This document shows, piece after piece, positions 34,605 through 43,633 of a DNA stretch of 64,000 bases (positions are counted from its first letter, which is position 1; every line of letters begins with the position of its first letter). The position numbers were made by a program, and so were the translations under genes. The DNA lies in contig NZ_CP047569.1 of assembly GCF_009903625.1 (NCBI RefSeq), forward strand, positions 2,520,501-2,584,500, given 5' to 3'. The notes below the pieces were generated by a model. It saw only the letters and a list, made by a program, of their open reading frames with translations. It was not told where the DNA came from and did no database searches. The stretch is from Microbulbifer sp. ALW1. Its GTDB lineage: Bacteria > Pseudomonadota > Gammaproteobacteria > Pseudomonadales > Cellvibrionaceae.

Positions 34605-34626
34605 GCAACCCGTCGTAGCGGGTTGC
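34605..34626 (-). terminator. Terminator after yciK
   Basis: GCAACCCG at 34605-34612 pairs with CGGGTTGC at 34619-34626. On the minus strand the stem is followed by TCTTTCC. Confidence 0.65.
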
Positions 34627-34644
34627 AATTACCGGACCTGGTGA

Positions 34645-35400
34645 TCAGCCCTGGGCGTTGAACTGTTTACCATTCACGCCAACGCTGTCTTCACCCATCA
34701 GATAGAGATAGGTGGGCATGAGGTCTTCCGGAGTGGTCACTGTTTTTGGGTCTTCCGCCGGGTAGGCCGTAGCGCGCATTTTGGTGCGGGTGGCGCCGGG
34801 GTTGATGCTGTTGACGCGAATGTTGGACACGCCGTCCACTTCGTCTGCCAGTACCTGCATCAGTCCTTCGGTAGCAAATTTCGATACTGAATAAGCGCCC
34901 CAGTACGCGCGTCCTTTCAGGCCAACGCCAGAGCCGGTAAAAATCACTGAGCTGGCCGGGGAGGCTTCCAGCAGCGGCATCATGGCTTTGGTGAGGCCGA
35001 AGGCCGCGTTCACGTTGACTTGCATGACCTGTTGCCAGGTGGCGTAGTGATAGTTGGCAATGGGCGTACGTTGTCCCAGCAGGCTGGCATTGTGCAGAAG
35101 GCCGTCAAGTCGGCCGAATTCCTGGTCCACGCCCTGCGCGAGGTACTCCAGTTCTTCCCAGCGAACGCCGGAAAGGTCCACCGGCAGAATCGCCGGTTTG
35201 GCACCACCGGCGGCTTCAATCTCGTCGTACACCGCTTCCAGTTTTGCGGTGGTACGGCCAAGCAAAATGACGGTTGCACCGTGGGCTGCGTAGGTTTTGG
35301 CCGCGACGCGACCAATACCGTCACCGGCACCGGTGACGAGGATGATTTTGTCCTTCAGCAGATCGGCGCGGGGGGTGTAATTGGTAATGGTTTCAGACAT
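34645..35400 (-). CDS. yciK: YciK-family short-chain oxidoreductase
   Basis: Rossmann-fold SDR of 251 residues. The cofactor motif is VTGAGDGIG at about 22-30, the NNAS-like motif is LLHNASLLG, the catalytic set is Ser in IFTGSGVGLKG with Tyr and Lys in YWGAYSVSKFATEG, and RVNSINPGATRTKMR closes the active site. This matches YciK, an uncharacterised oxidoreductase that lies next to mupP and ubiG in Pseudomonas. The mupP gene ends 25 bp away on the same strand, so the two are probably co-transcribed. The substrate is unknown. Confidence 0.87.
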   Translation of the reverse strand: MSETITNYTPRADLLKDKIILVTGAGDGIGRVAAKTYAAHGATVILLGRTTAKLEAVYDEIEAAGGAKPAILPVDLSGVRWEELEYLAQGVDQEFGRLDGLLHNASLLGQRTPIANYHYATWQQVMQVNVNAAFGLTKAMMPLLEASPASSVIFTGSGVGLKGRAYWGAYSVSKFATEGLMQVLADEVDGVSNIRVNSINPGATRTKMRATAYPAEDPKTVTTPEDLMPTYLYLMGEDSVGVNGKQFNAQG

Positions 35401-35425
35401 TGATGAGTCCGTTTCTCGAGTCCGT

Positions 35426-36088
35426 TTATTTCAGGTAATGCTTCTGTAGCAGCGGCCAGATTTCTTCGGCGTGGTGAATCAAATGATCCGCGTTCCAGTT
35501 TTCCGGGTCGTCGCCATTGTCGATATAGCCGTAGCTACAGGCAATCGTCGGCATGCCTGCGGCGCGGCCGGCCATGATGTCGCGCTCGTGGTCGCCCACA
35601 TAAATTGCTTCACTGGGTTTGCAACCGATGCGCTCGCAGGCGAGCAGAATCGGCTCCGGGTCTGGCTTGCGGTTGGCCACGTCGTCGGGGCAGACAATGG
35701 CACCGGGTGTTGGCAGATGGGCAAATGCCTGCATCAGCGGAATGGTGTAGGCGGAAGGCTTATTGGTGACAACGCCCCAGGCAATACCATTTTCGAAGAG
35801 CTGCGTGAGCAGCAGTTCAATGCCGGGGAAAGGCACTGTGTGTTTAGCCAGATGCATCAGGTAAAGGTCGAGCAGGCGCTGGCGCAGATCGTCGAAGCCG
35901 GCCTGTCCTTCGTCGAGGCCGAATCCGAGGTGCACCATGGCGCGGGCGCCGTTGGAGACGACTTCACGGATGGTGGCGTCGGCCAGTGGCGGTAGTTGTT
36001 CCTGTTGGCGCAGCTGGTTGAGCACCACCACAAAGTCGGGGGCGGTGTCGAACAGGGTGCCGTCGAGGTCGAAGAGTACAGCTTTCAT
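35426..36088 (-). CDS. mupP: HAD phosphatase, MupP-type (MurNAc-6-phosphate phosphatase)
   Basis: HAD-superfamily phosphatase, 220 residues. The catalytic motif is DLDGTLFDT near residue 7, with TNKP (motif II), KPDPEP (motif III Lys) and VGDHERDI (motif IV). Similarity to Pseudomonas MupP extends beyond the motifs: SNGARAMVHLGFGLDE, CPDDVANRKPDPEPILLACE and SYGYIDNGDDPENW. In Pseudomonas MupP dephosphorylates MurNAc-6-phosphate in the AmgK-MurU recycling route, and sits between ubiG and yciK as it does here. Generic phosphoglycolate phosphatase (Gph) is the alternative label. Only 18 bp separate it from ubiG. Confidence 0.82.
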   Translation of the reverse strand: MKAVLFDLDGTLFDTAPDFVVVLNQLRQQEQLPPLADATIREVVSNGARAMVHLGFGLDEGQAGFDDLRQRLLDLYLMHLAKHTVPFPGIELLLTQLFENGIAWGVVTNKPSAYTIPLMQAFAHLPTPGAIVCPDDVANRKPDPEPILLACERIGCKPSEAIYVGDHERDIMAGRAAGMPTIACSYGYIDNGDDPENWNADHLIHHAEEIWPLLQKHYLK

Positions 36089-36106
36089 ATCCAGGTACTT
36101 CTGAAA

Positions 36107-36811
36107 TTATTCTGCCGGGCGGATGGTGTGCATCAGGTAGTTGACGTCTACGTCCCTCGGGTTGAGTTTGTACTGCTTGGTGAGGGGATTGTAGGTCATG
36201 CCGGTGATGTCGCGGGCTTGCAGCTCTGCTTCGCGGACCCAGCGGCCGAGTTCTGACGGGCGGATGAATTTGCCGTATTCGTGGGTGCCTTTGGGGAGCA
36301 TACGCAGTACGTATTCGGCGCCCACTACCGCGAACAGCCAGCCTTTGGGGGTGCGGTTGATGGTGGAGAAGAATACGTGGCCGCCGGGTTTGACCAGTTT
36401 GGCGCAGGCGCGGATGACGGAGGCAGGGTCGGGCACGTGTTCGAGCATTTCCAGGCAGGTGACGATGTCGTAGCTGCCGGGGTGTTTTTCGGCGAGTTCT
36501 TCGACGGGGATGCGCTGGTAGTCGATGGTGACGCCACTTTCGAGGGCGTGCAGTTTGGCGACGTTGAGTGGTGCTTCGCCTAGGTCGATGCCGGTGACGT
36601 CGGCACCACGCTGTGCCATGGCTTCGGTGAGGATGCCGCCGCCACAGCCGACGTCGAGGAGTTTTTTGCCGGCGACGGGGGCGCGCTGGTCGATGTAGTT
36701 GGCGCGCAGGGGGTTGATTTCATGCAGGGGTTTGAATTCACCCTGTTGGTCCCACCAGCGGCTGGCCAGTTGTTCAAATTTGGCGATTTCCGCCGGATCT
36801 ACGTTGATCAT
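36107..36811 (-). CDS. ubiG: Ubiquinone biosynthesis O-methyltransferase UbiG
   Basis: SAM-dependent methyltransferase of 234 residues that carries out both O-methylations in ubiquinone synthesis. The family opening is [36 protein letters not shown]; motif I is [16 protein letters not shown], followed by [34 protein letters not shown] and [14 protein letters not shown]. Length and sequence fit a full UbiG. It is first in the ubiG-mupP-yciK run, and a large inverted-repeat element lies directly upstream. Confidence 0.93.
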   Translation of the reverse strand: MINVDPAEIAKFEQLASRWWDQQGEFKPLHEINPLRANYIDQRAPVAGKKLLDVGCGGGILTEAMAQRGADVTGIDLGEAPLNVAKLHALESGVTIDYQRIPVEELAEKHPGSYDIVTCLEMLEHVPDPASVIRACAKLVKPGGHVFFSTINRTPKGWLFAVVGAEYVLRMLPKGTHEYGKFIRPSELGRWVREAELQARDITGMTYNPLTKQYKLNPRDVDVNYLMHTIRPAE

Positions 36812-36872
36812 TCTTTATTTTCTGTTCCTGTGGCATTGGTGGCGCCACTAGCGGGTTGTGTGGCGGCGGCGC

Positions 36873-36969
36873 TCCCGGTGACTGTTTCCGGGACACGCCG
36901 TTAACCCATCCATGGGGGCTCGGCTGCGGCCGTCCTGGCCGCAGACGGTCCCGGAAACAGTCACCGGGA
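36873..36969. repeat. 97-bp nested inverted-repeat element
   Basis: Two perfect 22-bp arms (36873-36894 and 36948-36969) enclose a second perfect stem, CTGCGGCC (36924-36931) and GGCCGCAG (36937-36944). The whole could fold into a cruciform-like structure between the end of the deaminase gene and the ubiG start. It carries no U run, so it is not a standard terminator. It may be a short mobile or REP-like element or an mRNA-processing structure. No second copy was noticed in the window. Confidence 0.7.
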
Positions 36970-37007
36970 TCGCCACCTTCGATTCTTATTCCGCGTGCTA
37001 ACAGGGG

Positions 37008-38375
37008 TCAGCTTGAGCGACCCGCGATTCTATCACGCCATAGGCCGGCCCGTTGTCGCAGTTCCTCCTCGTTCAGGGTCATTAGTCTGCGGTCTTTCAA
37101 TAATAGTTTCCCCGCCACCCAGACATTGCGCACATTGTGCCCGTTGGCGGTGTAAATCAGCTGGGACAGTGGGTCGTGCAATGGTTGTTGCTCCAGTCCA
37201 CTGAGGTCTATGGCGCAGAGGTCAGCGGCTTTTCCCACTTCCAGGCTGCCGGTGACTTCGTCGATGCCCAGGGCGCGGGCGCCGTTGATGGTGGCCATGG
37301 CGAGAGCCTGATGGGCGGGGAGGGCGTCGGCATTGCCAGAGACGGCTTTGGCGAGGAGGGCGGCGGTGTTGGTTTCCTGCAGCATGTCGAGGCCGTTGTT
37401 GCTGGCAGCGCCGTCGGTGCCGATGGAGACATTGATGCCGGCATCCAGCAGTTTGGCGACCGGGCTGAAGCCGGAGGCGAGTTTGAGGTTGGAGCGGGGG
37501 CAGTGACTGATGTGGGCGCCGGTTTTCTGGATGAGCGCTATGTCGGCGTCGTTGAGAGCTGTCATGTGCACACCGAGAAACTGGGGTGAGAGCAAGCCGA
37601 GGTTGTGCAGTCTTTCGGTTGGACGCAGGCCGGTTTCGGCCAGGGCTTTTTCGACTTCGCCCGCTGTTTCGTGCAGGTGCATTTGTACAGCCATGCCCAG
37701 TTCATCGGCATAGATGGCGATTTTTTTCAGGGTTTCGTCGCCCACGGTGTAGGGGGCGTGGGGGGCGAAGGCGAGACCGATGCGGCTGTGGGATCGGTAA
37801 TCGTCCCGCAGGGTGAGACCTTTTTCGAGGGCGTCGTCACCGTTTCTGGACCAGACGTTGGGGAAGTCGATGATCGGGAAGGCGATCTGGGCGCGCATGC
37901 CGGCTTCGCGCGCGGCGCTGGCGGTGGCTTCGGGGAAGAAGTACTGGTCGGAGAAGGTGGTGGTACCGCTTCGCAGCATTTCGGCCATGGCCAAGCGGGT
38001 GCCGTCGGTGACAAATTCCTGGCCGACCCACTGTTGCTCAGCGGGCCAGATATGCTTTTCGAGCCAGGTCATCAGTGGGTGGTCGTCGGCAAAGCCCCGC
38101 AGCAGGCTCATGGCGGCGTGGTTGTGGGTGTTGATGAGCCCGGGAATCAGCAGCTGATCCCCGAGCTGGTGTTCTTCTTTTGCGTCGAAGCGGTTGCGGG
38201 CTTCGGTGCTGGGCAGGATGGCGGTGATGATGCCGTCCTTGATGGTCAGTGAGCAATTTTCGTACACACGCTTTTCCGGCACTACCGGAATGATCCAGCG
38301 GGCGTGAATCAGAGTATCGATAGGCTGTTTTTTGTTCGTTTTTTCGGTTTGGGGGCGGGCGTTTGCGCTGTTCAT
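37008..38375 (-). CDS. mtaD: TRZ/ATZ-family amidohydrolase, MtaD-like deaminase
   Basis: Metal-dependent hydrolase of 455 residues, likely deaminating 5'-methylthioadenosine and S-adenosylhomocysteine. ATG 38375 is used; the frame is open further upstream but that part does not fit the family. Metal ligands are visible in order: HNH in NTHNHAAMSLLRG, His in AFAPHAPYTV, His in QMHLHETAGEV, and Asp in SIGTDGAASNNGLDM. TFSDQYFFPEA and SHCPRSNLKLASG are further family segments. In Pseudomonas this gene sits between ubiG and mtnA-gyrA; here mtnA is not present and gyrA is divergent. Other purine-like substrates are possible. Confidence 0.85.
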   Translation of the reverse strand: MNSANARPQTEKTNKKQPIDTLIHARWIIPVVPEKRVYENCSLTIKDGIITAILPSTEARNRFDAKEEHQLGDQLLIPGLINTHNHAAMSLLRGFADDHPLMTWLEKHIWPAEQQWVGQEFVTDGTRLAMAEMLRSGTTTFSDQYFFPEATASAAREAGMRAQIAFPIIDFPNVWSRNGDDALEKGLTLRDDYRSHSRIGLAFAPHAPYTVGDETLKKIAIYADELGMAVQMHLHETAGEVEKALAETGLRPTERLHNLGLLSPQFLGVHMTALNDADIALIQKTGAHISHCPRSNLKLASGFSPVAKLLDAGINVSIGTDGAASNNGLDMLQETNTAALLAKAVSGNADALPAHQALAMATINGARALGIDEVTGSLEVGKAADLCAIDLSGLEQQPLHDPLSQLIYTANGHNVRNVWVAGKLLLKDRRLMTLNEEELRQRAGLWRDRIAGRSS

Positions 38376-38623
38376 TGCTCGATTTTTGTTCCGGTGGAAA
38401 GCCGCAGACTTTAGCGGTGGTCGCGAGCGTGAACAAGTCTGCACAAGTCGTCCTTCTGCGCGTCAATTGTGGTAGAATCGCCCGCTTGATCGGGGTCCGT
38501 GACCAGCTGGCCCCACCTGATTCCCAGCCTGTTGCCGTGTGTGCTCCTTTTGCGAGGCACGGTGTCGGGTGCCGAGGGGGCCAGCCCTGCTGGCGGCGTT
38601 AACGATAAGGAATGCCTGAAAAT

Positions 38624-41221
38624 ATGGGCGAATTAGCCAAAGAAATTTCTCCGATCAATATCGAAGAAGAGCTGAAGCAGTCCTACCTCGACTATGCGAT
38701 GAGCGTGATTGTGGGCCGTGCGTTGCCGGATGTGCGCGACGGCCTCAAGCCGGTGCACCGGCGCGTGCTCTTCGCTATGAACGAACTCAAGAACGACTGG
38801 AACAAGCCGTATAAAAAGTCCGCCCGTGTGGTGGGTGACGTAATCGGTAAATACCACCCGCACGGCGATAGTGCGGTGTACGACACCATTGTGCGTATGG
38901 CGCAGCCGTTCTCCCTGCGTTACATGCTGGTTGATGGTCAGGGTAACTTCGGTTCTATCGATGGCGACAGTGCGGCGGCCATGCGTTACACCGAGATCCG
39001 TATGGACAAGCTCGCTCACGAGCTGCTGTCGGATCTGGATAAAGAAACCGTCAACTTCATCGACAACTACGACGGCTCTGAGCAGATGCCGGAAGTGTTG
39101 CCGTCGCGGGTTCCCAACCTGCTGGTAAACGGTTCTTCCGGTATTGCCGTAGGTATGGCCACCAATATCCCGCCGCACAATATGAGTGAGGTGGTTAAGG
39201 GTTGTCTGGCGCTGATCGACAACAGCGAGCTGACCATCGATGAACTGATGGACTATATCCCGGGTCCGGATTTCCCCACAGGCGCCATCATCAATGGTCG
39301 CGCCGGGATTCTGATGGCTTACCGCACCGGTCGCGGGCGTATCTATATTCGTGCCAAGGCGGAAGTGGTACGCGATGACAAGACCAATCGCGAAACCATC
39401 ATCATTCACGAGATTCCCTACCAGCTGAACAAGGCACGCCTGATCGAGCGTATCGCTGAGCTGGTAAAAGAGAAGAAGATCGAAGGTATTTCCGAGCTGC
39501 GTGACGAGTCCGACAAAGACGGCCTGCGCGTGGTGATCGAGCTGAAGCGCGGTGAGCTGGGCGATGTGGTTCTGAACAACCTCTATTCCCAGACCCAGCT
39601 GGAAAGCGTGTTCGGTATCAACATGGTGGCGCTGGTAGACGGCCAGCCCAAGTTGCTGAACCTCAAACAGCTGCTGGAATACTTCATTCGCCATCGCCAG
39701 GAAGTGGTGACCCGCCGTACTGTTTACCTGCTGCGCAAGGCGCGCGAGCGTGGTCATATTCTGGAAGGTCTGGCGATTGCCATCTCCAATATCGACCCGG
39801 TCATCGAGCTGATCAAAGCTTCCGCCACCCCGGCAGAGGCCCGCGAAGCACTACTGGCTAAAGGTTGGCCGGTGGGTGAGGTCGAGCAGTTCCTGGAGCG
39901 CGCCGGTGCCGACGCCTGCCGCCCGGATGACCTGCCGAAAGAATTTGGTATGCGCGATGGCGCCTACTACCTGTCTCCGGCCCAGGCTCAGGCTATTCTC
40001 GAGTTGCGCCTGCACCGCCTGACCGGTATGGAGCACGACAAGCTGCTGGCGGAATACAGTGAGCGCCTGGAACAGATTGCCGAATACCTGGAAATTCTCG
40101 GCAGCCCGGAGCGCCTGATGGCGGTGATCCGCGAAGAGCTGGAACTGCTGGAAAAAGAGTACGGCGATGAGCGCCGCACCGAAATCGTTGCTTCCCGTCA
40201 GGACCTGTCCGTCGAAGACCTGATCACCCCGGAAGACAAGGTGGTGACCATTTCCCATGGTGGCTATGCCAAGAGCCAGCCGCTGGCGGACTACCAGGCC
40301 CAGCGCCGCGGCGGTATGGGTAAGTCCGCGACTCAGGTAAAAGACGAAGACTTCGTCGAGCACCTGCTGATTGCCAATTCCCACGACACCATTCTGTGTT
40401 TCTCTAACCACGGTAAGGTGTACTGGCTGAAAGTGTATGAAGTGCCCACCGCCGGCCGCGCATCCCGCGGTCGCCCGATGGTGAATATGCTGCCGCTGGA
40501 AGAGGGTGAGCGCATCAGTAGCCTGATGCCGGTCTCTGAATACGATGAAGACCACTTTATTTTCTTCGCCACCGCCAACGGTACCGTGAAGAAAACCCCG
40601 CTGACGGCATTCTCCCGTCCGCGCAGCGTTGGTCTGCGGGCTATTGAGCTGGAAGAAACCGACCGTCTTGTTGCCACCGCAATTACCGATGGCAAGCAGG
40701 ACGTGCTGCTGCTGACCAGTGCCGGTAAGGCAGCCCGTTTTGCGGAAGAAAATGTGCGTTCCATGGGCCGTGTTTCCCGCGGTGTGCGCGGTATCCGCAT
40801 GGCCGAGGGCGTTCACGTCATCGCCATGGTGATCCCGGAAGAGGGTGGCTCGGTGATGATGGTTACCGAAAATGGTTACGGTAAGCGCACCGCAACGGCC
40901 GACTTCCCGACCAAAGGCCGAGGCACTCAGGGTGTAATTGCGATCGCCGAGAGTGAGCGCAACGGTGCCCTGATCGGCTCCTGCCAGGTGCACCCGGGCG
41001 AGGAAATCATGCTGATTTCCGACCAGGGTACTCTGGTGCGTACCCGGGTGGATGAGGTCTCTGTGCTCGGCCGTAACACCCAGGGTGTGCGGGTGATCCG
41101 CCTGAAAGACGGTGAAAGCCTTGTGGGCTTGGCGCGTATTCAGGAAACCGAAGATCCCAATGCGGAAGCGCTGGGGGAAGGTGAGGCTGAAAGTGACGGC
41201 GGTGCCGGAGCTGAGGAGTAG
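38624..41221 (+). CDS. gyrA: DNA gyrase subunit A
   Basis: Breakage-rejoining subunit of gyrase, 865 residues. ATG 38624 is chosen because homologues begin [11 protein letters not shown] 38612 is in frame but abuts the AAGGA at 38607-38611. Visible are the QRDR ([17 protein letters not shown], with wild-type Ser and Asp), the catalytic Tyr in [11 protein letters not shown], the coiled-coil tower and the C-terminal beta-pinwheel with the GyrA box QRRGGMG (Met where E. coli has Lys). The C-terminus is acidic ([18 protein letters not shown]). It starts a plus-strand run of core genes and has its own terminator at 41243-41273. Confidence 0.97.
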   Translation: MGELAKEISPINIEEELKQSYLDYAMSVIVGRALPDVRDGLKPVHRRVLFAMNELKNDWNKPYKKSARVVGDVIGKYHPHGDSAVYDTIVRMAQPFSLRYMLVDGQGNFGSIDGDSAAAMRYTEIRMDKLAHELLSDLDKETVNFIDNYDGSEQMPEVLPSRVPNLLVNGSSGIAVGMATNIPPHNMSEVVKGCLALIDNSELTIDELMDYIPGPDFPTGAIINGRAGILMAYRTGRGRIYIRAKAEVVRDDKTNRETIIIHEIPYQLNKARLIERIAELVKEKKIEGISELRDESDKDGLRVVIELKRGELGDVVLNNLYSQTQLESVFGINMVALVDGQPKLLNLKQLLEYFIRHRQEVVTRRTVYLLRKARERGHILEGLAIAISNIDPVIELIKASATPAEAREALLAKGWPVGEVEQFLERAGADACRPDDLPKEFGMRDGAYYLSPAQAQAILELRLHRLTGMEHDKLLAEYSERLEQIAEYLEILGSPERLMAVIREELELLEKEYGDERRTEIVASRQDLSVEDLITPEDKVVTISHGGYAKSQPLADYQAQRRGGMGKSATQVKDEDFVEHLLIANSHDTILCFSNHGKVYWLKVYEVPTAGRASRGRPMVNMLPLEEGERISSLMPVSEYDEDHFIFFATANGTVKKTPLTAFSRPRSVGLRAIELEETDRLVATAITDGKQDVLLLTSAGKAARFAEENVRSMGRVSRGVRGIRMAEGVHVIAMVIPEEGGSVMMVTENGYGKRTATADFPTKGRGTQGVIAIAESERNGALIGSCQVHPGEEIMLISDQGTLVRTRVDEVSVLGRNTQGVRVIRLKDGESLVGLARIQETEDPNAEALGEGEAESDGGAGAEE

Positions 41222-41242
41222 TTCCTGACCTGTTGTAACTCG

Positions 41243-41273
41243 AAAAAGGCTGCGATAACTCGCGGCCTTTTTT
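41243..41273 (+). terminator. Terminator of gyrA
   Basis: AAAAAGGCTGCG pairs with CGCGGCCTTTTTT around ATAACT, with one T-G pair. It ends in a six-T run. Confidence 0.88.
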
Positions 41274-41287
41274 GACTTTGCTGGCCG

Positions 41288-41321
41288 GGGCTGTTGGTTG
41301 CCGAAAGACCTGTAACAGCCC
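41288..41321 (+). other. Stem-loop in the serC leader
   Basis: GGGCTGTT at 41288-41295 pairs with AACAGCCC at 41314-41321. An overlapping alternative pairs CCGAAAG at 41301-41307 with CTTTCGG at 41344-41350. The two structures compete only partly. No known riboswitch consensus is recognised. Confidence 0.3.
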
Positions 41322-41408
41322 GAAGGGTATTTGTGGTGGCTGGCTTTCGGTTTTACCGAATTCCCGAAAATTTAATTCAAGTCTGTTTTCTTCTGTGGAA
41401 GTGAATCA

Positions 41409-42488
41409 ATGAGGAAGTTTAATTTCTGTGCGGGTCCTGCGGCGTTGCCGGAGCCGGTATTGCAGCAGGCGCAGGAAGAGTTGCTGGACTGGCAGGGGCT
41501 GGGTTGCTCTGTGATGGAGGTCAGTCACCGATCGCCGGAATACACGGCTGTGGCCGAGGCTGCGGAGCAGGATCTGCGCGACCTGCTAAGTATCCCGGAC
41601 AACTACAAGGTGTTGTTCCTGCAGGGTGGTGCTACTGCCCAGTTCAGTGCAGTGCCCTGGAACCTGTTCGGTGCCGGTAGCAAAAAAGCAGACTATATCC
41701 ACACCGGTCAGTGGGCCGATAAGGCGATTAAAGAGGCGCGTCGCTATGGTGAGGTAAACATCGTTGCTTCCTCGGAAGATCGCAATTTTTCCTATGCGCC
41801 AGCAGCGGATAGCTGGGAAGAGAGTCGCGATGCGGCGTATTTCCACTACACACCCAATGAGACCATCGGTGGTGTGGAATTCCCGTACATCCCGGAAGTG
41901 AAGAGCCCGCTGATTGCGGATATGTCGTCCACCATTCTGTCGCAGCCAATCCCGGTGGAAAAATTCGGTTTTATCTATGCTGGCGCGCAGAAAAATATTG
42001 GCCCTTCCGGTATCGCGGTGGGCATTCTGCGTGATGACCTGCTGGATCGTGCTCTGCCGGAAATTCCCCGCAGCCTGAACTGGAAAATCGCGGCGGATGG
42101 CGGCTCCATGGATAACACGCCGCCAACCTTTGCCTGGTATCTGTCTGGTCTGGTATTCAAATGGCTGAAGGCGCAAGGCGGTGTTGCCGCCATGGCGGAG
42201 TTGAGCCTGAAAAAATCCCAGCTGCTGTACGATTTTCTTGATGACAGCAGCTTTTTCTCCAGCCCGGTGGCGAAAGATAGTCGCTCACGCATGAATGTGC
42301 CTTTTGTGCTGGCCGATGAGGGGTTGGATAAGAAGTTCCTCAAAGAGTCGGAAGAGGCTGGGTTGCTGAACCTGAAGGGACACCGTTCCGTGGGTGGCAT
42401 GCGTGCCTCGCTGTACAACGCGGTACCGGTTGAGGCGGTGGAAGCGCTGGTTGCATTTATGGCGGATTTCGAACAGCGCAACGGTTGA
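41409..42488 (+). CDS. serC: Phosphoserine aminotransferase
   Basis: PLP enzyme of 359 residues converting 3-phosphohydroxypyruvate to phosphoserine (serine synthesis) and acting in pyridoxal phosphate synthesis. The start FNFCAGPAALPEPVLQQAQ is characteristic. LFLQGGATAQFSAVPWNL binds the cofactor phosphate, ADMSSTILS contains the PLP Asp, and AGAQKNIGPSG contains the Schiff-base Lys. The closing GHRSVGGMRASLYNA is also conserved. It precedes pheA by 41 bp in the same order as in Pseudomonas. Confidence 0.96.
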   Translation: MRKFNFCAGPAALPEPVLQQAQEELLDWQGLGCSVMEVSHRSPEYTAVAEAAEQDLRDLLSIPDNYKVLFLQGGATAQFSAVPWNLFGAGSKKADYIHTGQWADKAIKEARRYGEVNIVASSEDRNFSYAPAADSWEESRDAAYFHYTPNETIGGVEFPYIPEVKSPLIADMSSTILSQPIPVEKFGFIYAGAQKNIGPSGIAVGILRDDLLDRALPEIPRSLNWKIAADGGSMDNTPPTFAWYLSGLVFKWLKAQGGVAAMAELSLKKSQLLYDFLDDSSFFSSPVAKDSRSRMNVPFVLADEGLDKKFLKESEEAGLLNLKGHRSVGGMRASLYNAVPVEAVEALVAFMADFEQRNG

Positions 42489-42529
42489 GTCACAAGTTCA
42501 TTGATTGTTTAAAAATTTAGGCGAGAGTT

Positions 42530-43633
42530 ATGTCTGAAGATACGCCGAAGCAGGACGGACGCCTGCTCGAACTGCGCGATCGCATCGACAGTATCGACAG
42601 CGATATTGCAAAGCTGATTTCCGAGCGTGCCAATTGCGCGTTGGAAGTGGCAGAAGTGAAAAAGAGTAACGGCGAGAATGCGCTCTACTACCGTCCCGAG
42701 CGGGAGGCGCAGGTGCTGCGTCGGGCCATGGAGCGCAATCCGGGCCCGCTGACCGATGAAGAAATGGCGCGCCTGTTTCGCGAGATTATGTCCGCGTGCC
42801 TGGCATTGGAAGAGCCGATCAAGGTGGCTTATCTCGGCCCCGAAGGTACCTTTACTCAGCAGGCAGCACTGAAGCACTTTGGCCACTCCGCGGTTTCCAA
42901 GCCGCTGGCAGCCATTGACGAAGTATTCCGGGAAGTGGAAGCGGGCGCGGTCAATTACGGTGTGGTGCCGGTGGAGAATTCCACCGAGGGCGTAGTCAAC
43001 CACACCCTGGATAATTTTATGACGTCCAACCTGCAGATCTGTGGGGAGGTGGAGCTGCGGATTCACCAGCACCTGATGATTTCCGACATCACTCGCAAGG
43101 ACTCCATTACCCGTATCTACTCCCACGCGCAAAGCCTGGCCCAGTGCCGCAAATGGCTGGACTCCTATTATCCGAACGTTGAGCGCGTGGCGGTGGCGAG
43201 CAATGCGGAAGCGGCCAAGCGGGTTAAAGGTGAGTGGAATGCGGCGGCCATTGCCGGTGATATGGCGGCCGATCTCTACGGTCTCAAAATCCTGAATGAA
43301 AAGATTGAGGATCGTCCGGACAACTCTACCCGCTTCCTGATTATCGGCTCCCAAGCGGTGCCAGCCAGTGGTGATGACAAAACCTCGCTGATGGTTTCCA
43401 TGCGCAACGAGCCGGGTGCGCTGCACGATCTGTTGGTGCCTTTCCAGCGTCACAACATTGATCTCACGCGGGTGGAAACCCGCCCAGCGCAGTCCGGTAA
43501 CTGGACTTACGTATTCTTTATCGATTTCGTCGGTCACCGTGACAGTGACAATGTAGCGGCGGCGCTGAAAGAGGTGGGTGCCGGAGCATCCGACATGAAG
43601 GTGCTGGGTTCCTACCCGCGCGGAGTGCTGTAA
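42530..43633 (+). CDS. pheA: Bifunctional chorismate mutase / prephenate dehydratase (P-protein)
   Basis: 367-residue enzyme for the two steps from chorismate to phenylpyruvate. The AroQ chorismate-mutase domain is at about 8-95 (LRDRIDSIDSDIAKLISERANCALEVAEVK). The prephenate dehydratase domain is at about 97-275, with VAYLGPEGTFTQQAALKHFG, VPVENSTEGVVNHTLDNF and the catalytic TRF in NSTRFLIIGS. An ACT domain for phenylalanine feedback is at about 285-365 (NEPGALHDLLVPFQRHNIDLTRVETRP, with ETRP in place of the usual ESRP). The stop codon abuts the next start (TAAATG). The hisC-type aminotransferase found here in Pseudomonas is absent. Confidence 0.95.
   Translation: MSEDTPKQDGRLLELRDRIDSIDSDIAKLISERANCALEVAEVKKSNGENALYYRPEREAQVLRRAMERNPGPLTDEEMARLFREIMSACLALEEPIKVAYLGPEGTFTQQAALKHFGHSAVSKPLAAIDEVFREVEAGAVNYGVVPVENSTEGVVNHTLDNFMTSNLQICGEVELRIHQHLMISDITRKDSITRIYSHAQSLAQCRKWLDSYYPNVERVAVASNAEAAKRVKGEWNAAAIAGDMAADLYGLKILNEKIEDRPDNSTRFLIIGSQAVPASGDDKTSLMVSMRNEPGALHDLLVPFQRHNIDLTRVETRPAQSGNWTYVFFIDFVGHRDSDNVAAALKEVGAGASDMKVLGSYPRGVL

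Noticed and set aside
38875..38935. Possible quinolone-resistance substitution in gyrA
   Set aside because: The region reads [10 protein letters not shown], with Ser and Asp at the two hot-spot positions, which is the susceptible sequence.
39851..40993. 380-codon open frame antisense to gyrA
   Set aside because: Shadow of a conserved essential gene; no ribosome binding site or protein family is visible.
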